The notes under the pieces were generated by a model. The model was not told the DNA's origin. It made no database searches and worked only from the letters and a program-made list of their open reading frames with translations. From Absidia repens (lineage: Eukaryota > Mucoromycota > Mucoromycetes > Mucorales > Cunninghamellaceae), in contig MCGE01000003.1 of the NCBI GenBank assembly GCA_002105175.1, forward strand, positions 1,488,001 through 1,552,000: a stretch of 64,000 nucleotides of DNA, read 5' to 3'. This document shows, piece after piece, positions 35,756 through 46,698 of this stretch. The position numbers and the translations under genes are program-made. How positions within the stretch are numbered: position 1 is the stretch's first letter; each line of letters starts with the position of its first letter.

Positions 35756-35916
35756 CTTGTTTTCAATTTCTTGTTTGTATGCTTCTAAAGCTTGGTAGGT
35801 AAGTCTGAGATTTGGTTTAGAAAAATAAGAGCGTTGTTTTGGAATTGTTTATAAGATTTTTGGTGTGATTTGCTTGAAAGTTTAATAGATAACCCCTGTA
35901 GTGAGCACCAAAAATA

Positions 35917-36738
35917 TGTTACGGCTAATTTGGGTAAGAAGCTTGTAACAGAGTAGTGTTTTTGTAGGTTTTTATGTTTTTCTGGGTTGAATAGGATGTC
36001 TTGAGTTATCCTTTAGTATAGCTTTTGCTTGTTTAGAGCTTGAAAATAAATTTGTTCCTTAGGCGGAATTTGAAATATCTTGTCCCTGATTTGGACAAAA
36101 ATAGAATTGAGAGTAGTGAGCACCAGAACTTTTGTAGATAAAGTCCAACTATAGAGAAAGTTTATAAAAAATAAACTTAGAGAAGTAAAATAAAATAAAA
36201 AAAGAAAAGTATTGACCTTTGTTGGTTCAATAAAAATAAGTGTATAACACACAGTAAAAATAAAATAAAAAAGAGGACTTGTAGTCAAAAATAAAAGGAG
36301 GTTTCTAGGATCCAATAGAAACAGTAGATAATTTGGTGGTATAATAACCTTTGTACTAAGTTTTATTTGTTAATTGAGAAAACTGATAAAAAACTAAAGA
36401 GAAAAGAAAAGAAAAGGATAATAATAAAAAGTTGCGATATATATACTAAATAAAAGTTGATAAATATAAGGGTTCTGTTTTTGGGGTTTTTTGTCTATGT
36501 ATGAATTTTGCATTGTTTTTGTTTACGTTGATGGCGGTATTTCATTTTTTATATTTATGGGGGACTACACATCTGTGAGGCCCCAGCTGATCAACTGGTT
36601 GACATTAAAAATGTCCGCAGCAATGAGGCTGGCGGTATCGTTGATGATGTTGTTGTCGTTGATGATGATGTTGTTGTTGTTGATGTGTTGTTGTTGTTGA
36701 TATTGTTGTCGGATTCGGACTCAGACCGATCCTCGACA
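35917..36738 (-). repeat. 5' LTR (in element orientation)
   Basis: 822 bp; see the partner LTR. It should carry the element's promoter, being upstream of gag in the minus orientation. Confidence 0.93.
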
Positions 36739-36993
36739 ACACATTTGAAGGCAATTTTGATACTTTATATATAATTTTTTATTTGAAAGAACTTAGGAGT
36801 GCATAAACGTGAAGGAAGTATAGGTTCTGAGACTTCACAAGTTAGAAGGCTTGATAGACAGGCACTTCAAATTGTATTTGGAAATCTCTTACTGTCACCT
36901 AAAAATATTACATGCAACGCTATAATCTATTGAAGGCATTCATTGAAGACATAGACAGTAAATATATTTTTTTTATTGTAGAATAAGCATAAC

Positions 36994-37324
36994 ATAAAAT
37001 AAACTAAGGAGGTAAAGAAATGTATGATGAATGACAAGCTATTCTATGGTATGTGGCAAACCATCATAAGGAAAAAGGAAGTGAGAAAAGCATCATGACA
37101 GTTGCTTCACTAGAAGAGAACCGCTATGCCACCGATACTGAATGGTGGCAGCTGCTTAAAAATAATAAAAGGGCCGATGTTAAATGGTATTGTTTGCCAC
37201 CTAAAAACTTACCCAGCCATCCCACCGATTGCTAAAAGAGAGATCGTTGTTGAATGTGAAGGCTTTTGTCATGAAAAGACAACTAACATTTCGACCATTA
37301 AATGTCGTGGAAAAGAGACCAAGA

Positions 37325-37397
<73 letters not shown>

Positions 37398-37404
37398 TCA
37401 GTTG
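36994..37404 (+). mobile_element. Insertion in copy C ending in a 69-nt poly(A)
   Basis: AAGCATAAC occurs at 36,985-36,993 and 37,405-37,413, framing a 411-bp segment that copy B lacks. It ends in an A-run at 37,327-37,395 followed by CTTCAGTTG. Short open stretches (for example TEWWQLLKNNKRADVKWYC near 37,135) suggest a coding origin, but frames are broken. This looks like a 5'-truncated retrotransposed mRNA; the source gene is unknown. Confidence 0.45.
37327..37395 (+). repeat. Poly(A) tract of 69 nt
   Basis: An uninterrupted run of 69 A, the longest homopolymer in the window. Confidence 0.98.
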
Positions 37405-37800
37405 AAGCATAACAACAATCAACACCAATCTAAAGGAGTGATGGCTAAAATGTATTCACTGCACATACAAGTAATGCGAAAGACTAATGGGACATTTTTC
37501 ATTGAAGCAAGTAAAAAGAGACATGTTTTATTTATATATATATACACAAACTATGGAAACTCTGCCAAGGGAAAAAGACTTCAAAAGGCCTACTAATGGT
37601 GGAGCCAAATCTTGAATCCAAAATGAAAGAGTTTCCCCATGCATGTTGTAATCCCTGAACTGAAAACTCCTCTAAACTAGTCTTGACACTAATCTAAGAT
37701 CACCATGATCCCTAAGAAGTTGAATGTCAAGAAAAAGAAAGAAAAGAAAGAAGAGAGTGGAGACAAATCACGCGGCGGAATTTCAACTATTTTTTGAGCC

Positions 37801-38275
37801 TCGTGTGAGGCGATTTTTATTTTTTCATTATTATCAGTCTGCAATTGGTCATTATACCTGTAGCTTAGGATAGACTCCTTTGGTGACTACCTATTTTTAT
37901 TTTTATTTTTATATCTATACATCAATAAAATTGAGACGCCGCATCTTCCTATACAAAAAAAAATTATTGGTGGATACCAAAAAGGAAATCCGACTTGTTT
38001 TTTTGATGCATCAGTGAAATCAGGAAAACCTTATTGAATAACCGAAGGCTCAAAACAAAGTAAAGAGACAAATATATAAGAAAGGCAGGATAAATAATAT
38101 AAGGTTCAAGCTGAAGGTCTTTATTACATATTAGATATAATGAGTACAAAAAAAAGGGATGATAAATAAATAAATAAATAGATGATAATGAAGAATGATA
38201 ACAAGGGAAGCAAAAAATGGGATTCTAATGTAAACTAATGACTATATAAAACTGCTACTAATAAAGAGACTATCA
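37801..38275. other. Intergenic, 3' flank of the CaaX quinone reductase
   Basis: AT-rich sequence with a TAAA repeat (about 38,166-38,180); probable poly(A) region of the minus-strand gene. No gene seen. Confidence 0.45.
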
Positions 38276-39290
38276 CTACATACAGAAACATTTACTAACA
38301 CCTTTGTCCGTCTTGTCAGATTTCGTTTCCTTGGGGGGAGTGGCAGGCTTGGGTTGTTGTTCTTCCTTGGCGGGAGCAGCCTCCTTTTGTTTTTGTACTA
38401 CAGGCGTTTGTTGGGGTTCATCGACTTTGTTAGCTTTTTCCAGAATGGCTTTTCCCTTGTGCATAGCAAGTACAAGCTTTGCGAAGTTCTTTGCTTGTGT
38501 CGTCGCGACTTGCTTTTCCTTATCACTGACTTGTCGAGAACCGTCACCGCTAGCGATAGTGCCCGCGCTCCATGCAGATCCACCAACTACTTCTTCAACA
38601 TCAAACAAATGGGGATCAGCAAATCCTAAAGGTGCATATAAAAGACCATGGTGCGCGAAGTAAGTGAGGGTGTTGAATACAGTGCTCTACAAAAAGGGAA
38701 AAGGAGAGAGAGGAATAAGTATATATGTTATAATGAATGCTTTTTTAAATGTAGCTCTTGAATTAGACATACCTCTTGACCACCATGGTTGGATCCTGAA
38801 GAGACAAACGCAGATGTCAATTTACCGGCCAGAGCACCACTTGCCCATAACCCACCAGTGCTGTCGAGGAAAGCTTTAATTTGAGCAGGCACACTACCAA
38901 ATCTGTTAAATAATAAAAGGTTAATTGTTATTCCGATCCCACTTTTTTTTTTTTTTTTTTTTGGGAGTTCATACCTAGTAGGAATGCCCCAGAGAATGGC
39001 ATCAGCTTCTTTCAGTTCATCAGCGGTAATAATGGGGACATCAGGTTTGGGAGGCGCGCCCATCTTTTGTAAAACTTCTTCACTAAGAGTTTCAGGGACC
39101 TATATTAAGAAGTGGGAAAAATCATTAAAGCGCATATCATTCCCTCCCCCCTTTTATAACTTGTGCTTACCTGATACAACTTGACATTGACACCTTGGGC
39201 TTCTAAACCAAGTTGGATTTGTTTCGCAAGTGTATAAATATGACCATACAAAGAGTAAAAGACAATATAAACATTAGGAGCAGTAGACAT
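38276..39290 (-). CDS. Flavodoxin-like NAD(P)H:quinone reductase with C-terminal CaaX box
   Basis: WrbA/Pst2/Ycp4-type FMN enzyme that reduces quinones by two electrons and protects against oxidative stress. Exons 39171-39290, 38975-39099, 38773-38902 and 38276-38686 encode 261 residues. The flavodoxin fold occupies about the first 195: a family-typical N-terminal strand and FMN loop ([18 protein letters not shown]), [25 protein letters not shown] and [16 protein letters not shown] with [18 protein letters not shown]. Unlike its neighbour it has a further 60-residue Pro/Glu/Lys-rich tail ending KCFCM. The last four residues, CFCM, fit a farnesylation (CaaX) box, so the protein is probably membrane-anchored. 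It is divergently paired with a paralogue 338 bp away. Confidence 0.9.
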
Positions 39291-39628
39291 GATGGAATGA
39301 TTTTTTTTTTGTAAAGTAAAAAGAGGAAAAAAAGAAGGGAAACAAAAAAAAAGAGCTTTAAAAGGGACAAAATAATTCGTGCTGGACTGAAAAATTCGTT
39401 GGTCAGCATTTCTAAGATTTGACTAAACTCAAACTCCGCAGAATTACTCGAGCATTTGAGCTTGCTTATCATTTCATGACAATTTTTTGACAAATCATTA
39501 TTTGAAACACCGCAGGTAAGCGCGGGTCGGTTTTCAATATAAATAAGGATCCTTTTGCTTCCTTCTTTTTTTTTTTTTTTTTATTTATATTCACACAAAT
39601 ACACTTAAATACAAATACTCTTCTTATC
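39291..39628. promoter_or_regulatory. Divergent promoter of the quinone reductase pair
   Basis: 338 bp between the two ATGs. On the plus side there is a TATA box (TATAAATA, 39,538-39,545) 84 bp before the start codon, followed by a CT/T-rich initiator. TGACTAA (39,420-39,426, reverse TTAGTCA) matches a Yap1/Pap1-type site and GTCAGCA lies near 39,402; both would fit oxidative-stress control of both genes. The factor binding is an inference. Confidence 0.5.
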
Positions 39629-40604
39629 ATGTCTCCTGCTCCTAAAGTAAACATTATCATCTACACCTTATACCACCACATTTACACTTTGGCTCTCAGT
39701 GTTCAAGAAGGTCTCAAGGAAGCTGGTGTTGATGCCAAGATTCTCCAAGGTAAAAAATATCTTTACATATACATATACGCGCCGAACGCTCACTTGGCAC
39801 CTTTTGGAACATGAACTCAATCTTACTTTTTATTCTTACAATAGTCCCTGAAACCCTCAGTGAAGAAATTTTAGAAAAAATGCATGCTCCTCCTAAGCCT
39901 GACGTCCCTATTGCCACTCTTGATGACCTCGTTGAAGCTGATGGTGTCCTCTTTGGTTTCGGTACTCGTTTCGGTCAAATGCCCGCCCAATTCAAGGCCT
40001 TCTTGGATTCCACTGGTGGTGTAAGTAAAATTAATAGGACTAAGAGTTAAGCTCGACTTGTGATACAATAACAATGCGATACTAATAATTTATTTTTTGG
40101 TGTGTTTAGCTCTGGGCCAAGGGTGCCTTAGCCCAAAAGTTCGGTGGTATCTTCTTCTCCACTGCCTCTAACCATGGTGGTCAAGAAACTACTGGTAAGT
40201 AACTTTCTGACGAAAACAGTCTCTCTCTATATGGAATGATAAATCTGTTGTATACTCATTTGCTTTTTTTTTTTCTCTTTGAATAGCTATGACCACTGTC
40301 ACCTACTTTGCTCGTAAGAAAGAATTCATACATATATAGCCTACAAAAACAAACAATCAAACTAATCGATTGATAAAATCTTTATTCTATAGATCACGGT
40401 ATTACTTACGTGCCTCTCGGATTTGCCAACCCTCACTTGTTCAACGTTGAAGAAGTTGTTGGTGGATCAGCTTGGGGTAGTGGTACCATCGCTAACGGGG
40501 ATGGTTCTCGACAAGTCAGTGATAAGGAAAAGGAAATCGGTGTCACCCAAGGAAAGAACTTCGGTACTATCGTCAAGACCTTCGTTGCTGGCAAGGCCGA
40601 ATAG
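39629..40604 (+). CDS. Flavodoxin-like NAD(P)H:quinone reductase (short paralogue)
   Basis: Same WrbA/Pst2 family and reaction as the divergent neighbour. Exons 39629-39749, 39845-40020, 40110-40194, 40287-40313 (27 nt) and 40393-40604 encode 206 residues, the usual size of the family. It shares VPETLSEE(V/I)[26 protein letters not shown], the HHG-x-x-Y-x-PLGFA block and GGSAW with the paralogue, but ends at VAGKAE with no tail and no CaaX box, so it should be soluble. The introns are partly at the same positions as in the paralogue (before VPETLSEE), indicating gene duplication followed by inversion; the extra introns are specific to this copy. Codon use is more biased here (GGT, GCC, CTC), suggesting higher expression. 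Confidence 0.92.
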
Positions 40605-41110
40605 ATTAGCGTTTACAGTATAGCATTGCCCAGTCTTTTTAGTTTTATCTTCCTCTTGAATAAAAAATATTTCTTTGCGGGGGTATTGTAAAAACTTTTT
40701 TTTGAATTTTTTTTTTGCATTGTCTGCGTCAAATATCATACTGCTATACGCAGTGTTTGGGCCAGTAGATTTTTATCTCCTGGGGTATATTTCAATCGCC
40801 ATTAAACTAGTTGAAAAGGAGAAAGAAAAAGGAAAGTAGAGGAGGGGTATTGAGACTTAAAAAAAAACAGGCCAAGTGGTGTTGAAAAAGCCCACGGGAA
40901 CAGAGTCGGAAGAGGTATGTAGTTACGGAAATTGGGGCCGAAATTAAGGGGTGTGAACAAAAATATTTTCATTGGATGAGGTTTAAATGCCGCCAAAAAG
41001 CTCTGATCGTCGATGGAGCTCTTCTCTTGCCAATATGATATTGAAAAAAAAAATACATTGATATGCTCTTTCTCAATTAGTTTCCTTTTTGATCCTTATA
41101 CGCAATTAAT

Positions 41111-41814
41111 TTCCTTCATCATATTTCCACGCCACCATCGGCAGCGACAAAGGCGGTATACCAGCGTCTCGATCAAAACGTATTAATGGCCAATGCGTGA
41201 GCCATTCAAGATGTAAGTTTCCCTCTTTTTGAACAAAACAACTATGTAGCTGACCCCATTCTTGGTTATGAATTTATTTTTTGTTAGGGTTACTTGAATT
41301 ATGCAGGCAACATGACGACTATGTATATATATATATATATATATTGCTCAACCATTAACGACGGACAATATGATTAACATTTAACCTTCGCCCTGGGCTA
41401 TATGAAATGATGCATCAACGAGGTACAGCAACCATATTGACAAAAAAAAATCCAGGTACTAACCATAGTCTAAGCATGTTTACTAACGAACTGTCAAATT
41501 CGGTGACTGAACTAGGGAAACGTAAGTAGTGATAGAACGGAAAAAGTGCACCTTGTGGCTGTATCTCTTCTATGCAATCAACTATCACTTCGAACCTATA
41601 TGGTGGCAATTGCGGCAGTGACAAACGGAACTCCCAAATCACGAAATGACGAACCGAGTGGAAAGAAAAAAAAGGCAAAATACAAGGATGGATATCAACA
41701 AGCTACACAAATGACATCGCAAGGGATCTGTAACCAGGTCAAAAGATTGGAGATGATAATCCAATGGCTTTCAATGGAAAAACAACAACAACAACAAAAA
41801 GTCTGTTCATTTTG
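41111..41814 (+). pseudogene. Possible degraded gene of unknown family
   Basis: A stretch reading ATKAVYQRLDQNVLMANA, then an in-frame TGA and AIQD, joins across a GT-AG intron (41,213-41,287) to GYLNYAGNMTT. Further on are LYEMMHQRGTATI (about 41,400) and a Lys/Gln-rich segment (41,620-41,810). The pieces resemble exons but have stops and frame changes. It may also be chance; no family is recognised. Confidence 0.25.
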
Positions 41815-42239
41815 AAGGTAATCTTTTTGAAAAAAAAGGAGGGGGCAATGGGGAAGAAGATGTGATTAGGATCCATTTGTATTAATACTTGCGACGCTAT
41901 TAGTGCGTTATCAATGCGATCCATTGGCAACAATAAATCTGTCTGTCCTCTTTGGCGGGAAAATGAAAATGTAAGTGTTGCATTTATTTGGCAGACTGAA
42001 TGAAGATGTTTTGGTTTGTACTAAACACCTTGTCGTTTATTCAATATATTTGTATTAGGAGCTTTACCATCTTCACTATGATAAAAAATCACACGCCTAT
42101 TACGACTCCGATGCTCTTTATCATGTCTGGTTACTTTTTTTTTGAATTTTAGTTAGCTTTACTTCATTTTTCTTTTGCGCTTTACATATATACATAGATT
42201 GTATATTTTTTTTTATCTCGAAATAAATATTGATATTTG

Positions 42240-42283
<44 letters not shown>

Positions 42284-42290
42284 TACTATT
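42240..42290. repeat. (ATT)n microsatellite
   Basis: About 13 ATT units continuing into ACTATT variants. Confidence 0.95.
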
Positions 42291-43075
42291 GTTACTGAAA
42301 TGTGTTGATTTGATTGAAAATGCTACTACTTTAGTGATTCATTGCGGAAGACGAAAAAGGTGTCTGTCTATTGATGAGTATGGTGCAATCAATTTTTTTA
42401 GTGGATCAATGCTAATATTGCTGTTAGCGGTGATAATATCGTGCTATTGTCAAGACCTACTTGGAAACTGAGACTGGATAGATTAGCGTTCATTTATAGG
42501 TAGCATAGTATAACTCAATCATTTTAGTGTACAACCATCTGTTGATATATTTTTTGAATATAAAAGGAAATGGGGTTTTTTCGGGGACAGTATGGCTTGG
42601 TTGCCGATTGAAACAAAAACAAAAAAAAAAACGCATGTTTTGAGAACAGTATGACTTGCTGTCGATTAGACTCTAAAAAAATGTAGGAGAACATAGCAGA
42701 ATGATTTTGTAATTGATTGAATTTAAAGAAGGTATGTGAGGATATGTTGTTGAATAAAGTTTGGGTTTTATTATGGTTGTGTATATAAAAAAAGATTGAT
42801 AACATTAATGTTGGTATAAAAAAAATATAAAAAGAGAAATATAAACAAAAATTCACAATTAGCAAGGTGTGAAAGGAAAGATATGAGTGAAGCAGGAGCA
42901 GTCAATGTAAAGGGTGTATATATCTACAATAGGGAAAACATATGAAAGATGGGGTTGTGGAAAAAAGGGGGAATTGTATGTGCACTATGTAAATGTATGT
43001 GGATGTGTATGATAATTGCTAAGAAGAAAGATAGAGAGAGAAGGGTAATACTAAACTAAGCTATATTAAACTAAA

Positions 43076-44415
43076 CTAAGTAGATGGTAGCGATCCTTGT
43101 TGTGAGCTTTTCCAATTGTCGATTCGTTCTCGTAGACGCCGCTTCAAGTTGAGTTGTCGATGTAACAAGATTCGCATGTCGTTTTTTCGATCTGTTAGTC
43201 GCACTAAATTCGATTCCAAAAACCGCTGTATTTCCTTTAATTCTGTATCCGAGTTTCCACCAAGATAAGCTTCTATTGGTATCAAGTTACTGAGATTCAG
43301 AGTCGCAGCTGTAAATGAAAAACAAACGGATTAATAAAAGTTGTCAACTTTTTTTTGTTGTTGTTGTCAAATTTCATCTCTAATTGATCTTACCATGAGG
43401 TGTATTATCTACTAAAAAAGTTCTTCCTAAATCACGCCCTAAAGCGCAAAGATCTTTCACATACATAATTTCACCAGTGGCTGCAGATCGCATCCGTATA
43501 CATGTTCTTCGACTAAGCATATGGCTATTATAATAAAAGAGATATTCATCAGCGTTTCAATTCAATATTATTTGATCACTTTTATACACTTACTTTATCA
43601 ACGTTCCTTCAGGGTCTAAAAGTTTGCATACCATTTGTGCATAGTCATCGTGACCAGCAGTCCATACTACTACTTCGAAAATTCCCGAAGCCCAAACAAG
43701 GAATTCTGTTACACCTGGTCTGAGGATTCCAGCCAAACAGCTCCGTCCATCCTTTGCATAAACCACATAATCGGCATCCCAATAATGGTTCAAATTGTTT
43801 GTTGGTTCACGATAAGTGTGTAAAAGGGTTTCGTCCAAGTCAAGAACTAGTAATAAACAAGAAAACGAGGAATATAAGAGTGATTAAGTGAGTATTTAGA
43901 AATGTTCATGTTATGATCCATTTGCCTTCATTCCCGTTCCTCCCTGTCCCTCGCTCTATCACCCCTTTTGTTATCCTTACTGTCTTTTTCATTGTCTCTG
44001 TTTTTTAATTTACCTAAAGTGGGTCGTCCATCATCCCTTTTTGGTGGTAAGTGGGGTTTCATGCCTTTCAAACGAGCATGCATGGAGGGCCATCGAGCCA
44101 TGAGAGCATCCAAGCTTGAGCATTCGAAGCTGTGATAGATAAAAAAAAAGAAGGTAAAATTGAGTCACTAATAGCGGTATATATATATATAAATACGCTG
44201 CTTCCGTCTTACTCGTTTAGTTGTTCGAGCAGGTTCCCAACTTTGATGGTTCGGTTATTGTCGTCGTCTTCATCGTCGAAATCCTGTCGAGATCTTGAAA
44301 TGGTAAGTAATGGTGGGTCGTTGATAACCATTAATGCGGTCGTATTCTCTTCGCCACTGTTTTCTTCACCGTTATTTTCTTCATTTTGCTTGGCTTGGTG
44401 TCGAGTAAGTACCAT
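43076..44415 (-). CDS. FCP1/SCP-type (NLI-interacting) protein phosphatase
   Basis: HAD-family Ser phosphatase of the small CTD phosphatase group. Exons 44213-44415, 44014-44129, 43594-43846, 43394-43524 and 43076-43308 give 311 residues. The catalytic DLDET (Asp109 and Asp111) sits in PTLVLDLDETLLHTY, spanning an intron. It continues with the family blocks RPGVTEFLVWASGIFEVVVW, TAGHDDYAQMV, LSRRTC, YVKDLCALGRDL and the second Asp motif FLVDNTPHAA. The 105 residues before the phosphatase domain are acidic and disordered and carry no membrane segment, so this is not Tim50 or Nem1; PSR1/SCP-like is the closest group. The C-terminal 45 residues form a basic helix. It diverges from LAMTOR1. Confidence 0.88.
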
Positions 44416-45045
44416 TTCCAGTGAGAATAAAAAGAAATGTAGATGTTTGGTCTATATAATCACAAAAAAGAAATATATTTTTGGTTGGTTAGTCCGTATT
44501 TTCACAGTATTTATATATATCTATATCGATATATATTTGTTGTCAGTTGTTTTGTATTACCGTCCAAATGTCTAGTAAGGTTAAGATGGTAGGAATCTAA
44601 TAAAAGAAAAGAGAGAAAGAGGAGAGAGAGGGAAAGAAAAAGAGGTTGGTAAAAATTGTATAAAAAAATATAGTTTCAGTTGCAGTCTATTGGCTGAGTT
44701 GAACCAGTAACTTTTTTTCTGTAGAGTATTTATGTCTGTGCGTCCGCTTATTTGATACTTACTAGTCTGTTCCGTTTCCGGGTGTTTGTATAATGGTATT
44801 TAAAGAACGAAAGGCGAAAAAAATAGGACAAAGGGAGAAGGAAGAAAAAGGAAAAAAAAAAGATGAACAGGGGCGGGGCCTTTTTCTTCCTTCTCCCTTC
44901 TAAAAAAAAAACCAAAGGACGACTGTAAGCCAATCAAAATGGAGCATGACGTGTATTTTTAAAACGGGGATTTAAAAGTTACCAATTTTTTCTTCCATGA
45001 TCCTATAATTGTCGCTCTTCTTCATACAACGAAAAGATAGAAAAA
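44416..45045. promoter_or_regulatory. Divergent intergenic region, phosphatase and LAMTOR1
   Basis: 630 bp between two opposite start codons, with purine-rich (GAGAGA, near 44,610) and T/C-rich tracts (44,880-44,900). No defined element can be named. Confidence 0.35.
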
Positions 45046-46016
45046 ATGGGGTGCTGTAACAGTAAAGAAGACCACGACGAGGTAGGAGCAAAAAAAAAAA
45101 AAAAAAAAAAAAAAAGAGAGAAAAAGAAAAGAGCATATATGATATTGACTCAAACTAAAACTTTACTTTTTGACGTATAACTTCCTTTTTTTTTTTTTTA
45201 TTTTACATCAACGGTAGGACGATGTACACGCCCCTCTTCTCAGTAATGAAGTCCATACTGATAGGTAAACTAAAAAAACTCATGCAGCGTTCTTTTTGCC
45301 ATTTATTAACAAACATTCTTATTACTGGAAATAGCCGTATGAACTATCAAACACATGAAACAATAGACGTCAAACAAGAACAAGAATTCTGGAAGGATGT
45401 GATAGATCGAACGACACAGTAAGTCATTTTTGTTTTCACTTACGAACGCCAAATTTCTCAAGTTCGACTCACGTATTGAATTTTTTTGTTTTAATATCCA
45501 AACTTTAGGAACCTTATCGACATTTCAAGTTCTCAAACGGATCCACTGCAGGAACAGGATATACAAGAACGAACGGAAAAATACCATGATCTACTTCAAC
45601 AAATTTCCTACACGAACATGAGTGGCAAGAAACGATCGTCTTATTATGGAAAAACGAATGGGATGTCAATCACAAATGGATCGGCCATAAATGGATCATC
45701 AGAAGCAACAATTCATTCACCAGTAACAGGAACTACCAACGCATCAACAACGACAATAACATCAGCAGCAGCAGCAGTAGCCGCAGCGGGTACCACGGTT
45801 TCGCCTCAATGTTTTGAATTGGATCCATCTACTATTGACTCAATACTCTCTACTGCTAAATCATCATCTCAAGGCTTATCACAAGAACAATCCCAATGGC
45901 TTGATCAAGCTGTCATTGATATTGAAAATGCTCTCTCCAAAATCGAAGTGCAACCTGTAGGTGATATGGTCATTCATCTTACTATGCCAAACAATGCCTC
46001 CCTTCATTCTTATTAG
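45046..46016 (+). CDS. LAMTOR1: LAMTOR1-like Ragulator anchor subunit
   Basis: Lipid-anchored scaffold that holds the Ragulator and Rag GTPases on the lysosome/vacuole for TORC1 activation. Exons 45046-45081, 45218-45264, 45335-45418 and 45509-46016 give 224 residues. It starts MGCCNSKED: Gly2 for myristoylation and Cys3/Cys4 for palmitoylation, the LAMTOR1 hallmark. An acidic and Leu-Leu stretch (HAPLLSNE) resembles the vesicle-sorting signal of the family. The helix EQEFWKDVIDRTTQNLIDIS, which crosses the last intron, aligns with the mammalian helix containing NIIDVS; the protein ends with the helix ALSKIEVQPVGDMVIHL as in LAMTOR1. The Ser/Thr/Ala-rich insert of about 60 residues in the middle is unusual for the family. 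Exon 3 is short (84 nt) but needed for this alignment. Confidence 0.85.
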
Positions 46017-46509
46017 TTGGTCTTTTTTCTTTATCCCCTTCCTTTTACAAATGTATTATCAATCAATCTTCAACCTTCATCATTTTATCATTATTTTATT
46101 TTAGCCTTTTCCCGCCCTTTTTTTTTGTTTACCATTTATACACATCATAGTTATATCATACTCAACCCCTCCCTTCTCACCATATATGTTAGTACCGTCC
46201 CTTAGATATCATCATTTTTTATGTTTTGAAACATTTATATGCTTTTATCAATAAAAACCAATTCATATTTTACTTCAATCACTCATTTTGTATTTCAATC
46301 ATCATCATCATCATCAATACATATTTTATTCCAATCAATATTTACCACAACTACCATATCTCATTTCCATCACCCGATAAACCGGTCCCCCATACTTTAG
46401 CTCCAATCAACATAATAAAACAGTATACTATTTTGGTCAGATCACCTAGTCTACACATGCCAAAATGGTAGAATCCTTTATTTTTGTTTTCACATAAAAA
46501 AAAAGTCTA
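46017..46509. other. Convergent 3' region of LAMTOR1 and POLA2
   Basis: T/C-rich 3' UTR with AATAAA near 46,249; no gene. Confidence 0.5.
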
Positions 46510-46660
46510 TCAAATTCTCACTAAATCTATTCTAGTTCTATCAGATGTTGGGGATGCTTCCATATGTTCAGAGGGGTGAATAGCTAGTCTGACAAAGGTA
46601 CCTCCAGATCGACCTTTGCAAAGATGCCCAGGATTGATACAAAGAACGTCATCCACAAGC

Positions 46661-46698
<38 letters not shown>

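Larger units (their letters stand above)
30463..36738 (-). mobile_element. Ty3/Gypsy LTR retrotransposon without integrase
   Basis: A 6.3-kb element read on the minus strand: 5' LTR 35917-36738, leader, gag, protease-RT-RNase H, then a short relic and the 3' LTR 30463-31284. Both LTRs are 822 bp, start TGTTACGG and end TCGACA on the plus strand (TG...CA). ACAC flanks both sides (30,459-30,462 and 36,739-36,742), a likely 4-bp target duplication. A tRNA-binding site candidate, TGGTGCTCACTACA on the minus strand, lies a few bases inside the 5' LTR. The order protease, RT, RNase H is compatible with Ty3/Gypsy and the RT shows the YIDD motif. Integrase is missing apart from a fragment, so mobility must have depended on a related element. 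Confidence 0.9.
36940..37800 (-). repeat. Interspersed repeat family, copy C (interrupted)
   Basis: Reverse copy of the family; the core at about 37,470-37,715 aligns with copies A, B and D, and the GGCGGAATTTCAACTATTTTTT edge near 37,775 matches copy B. It is interrupted on its left side by a segment ending in a long poly(A). Confidence 0.7.
40605..43075. other. Gene-poor region with microsatellite and decayed coding remnant
   Basis: Apart from the remnant at 41.1-41.8 kb and the ATT repeat at 42.24 kb, I see only AT-rich sequence. The last 300 bp are probably the 3' UTR of the minus-strand phosphatase gene. Confidence 0.45.

Noticed and set aside
37126..37596. ORFs with long poly-Lys or poly-Phe
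   Set aside because: Products of the 69-nt poly(A), not genes.
42289..42471. 60-codon ORF after the ATT repeat
   Set aside because: Chance frame in AT-rich DNA with no support from family or introns.
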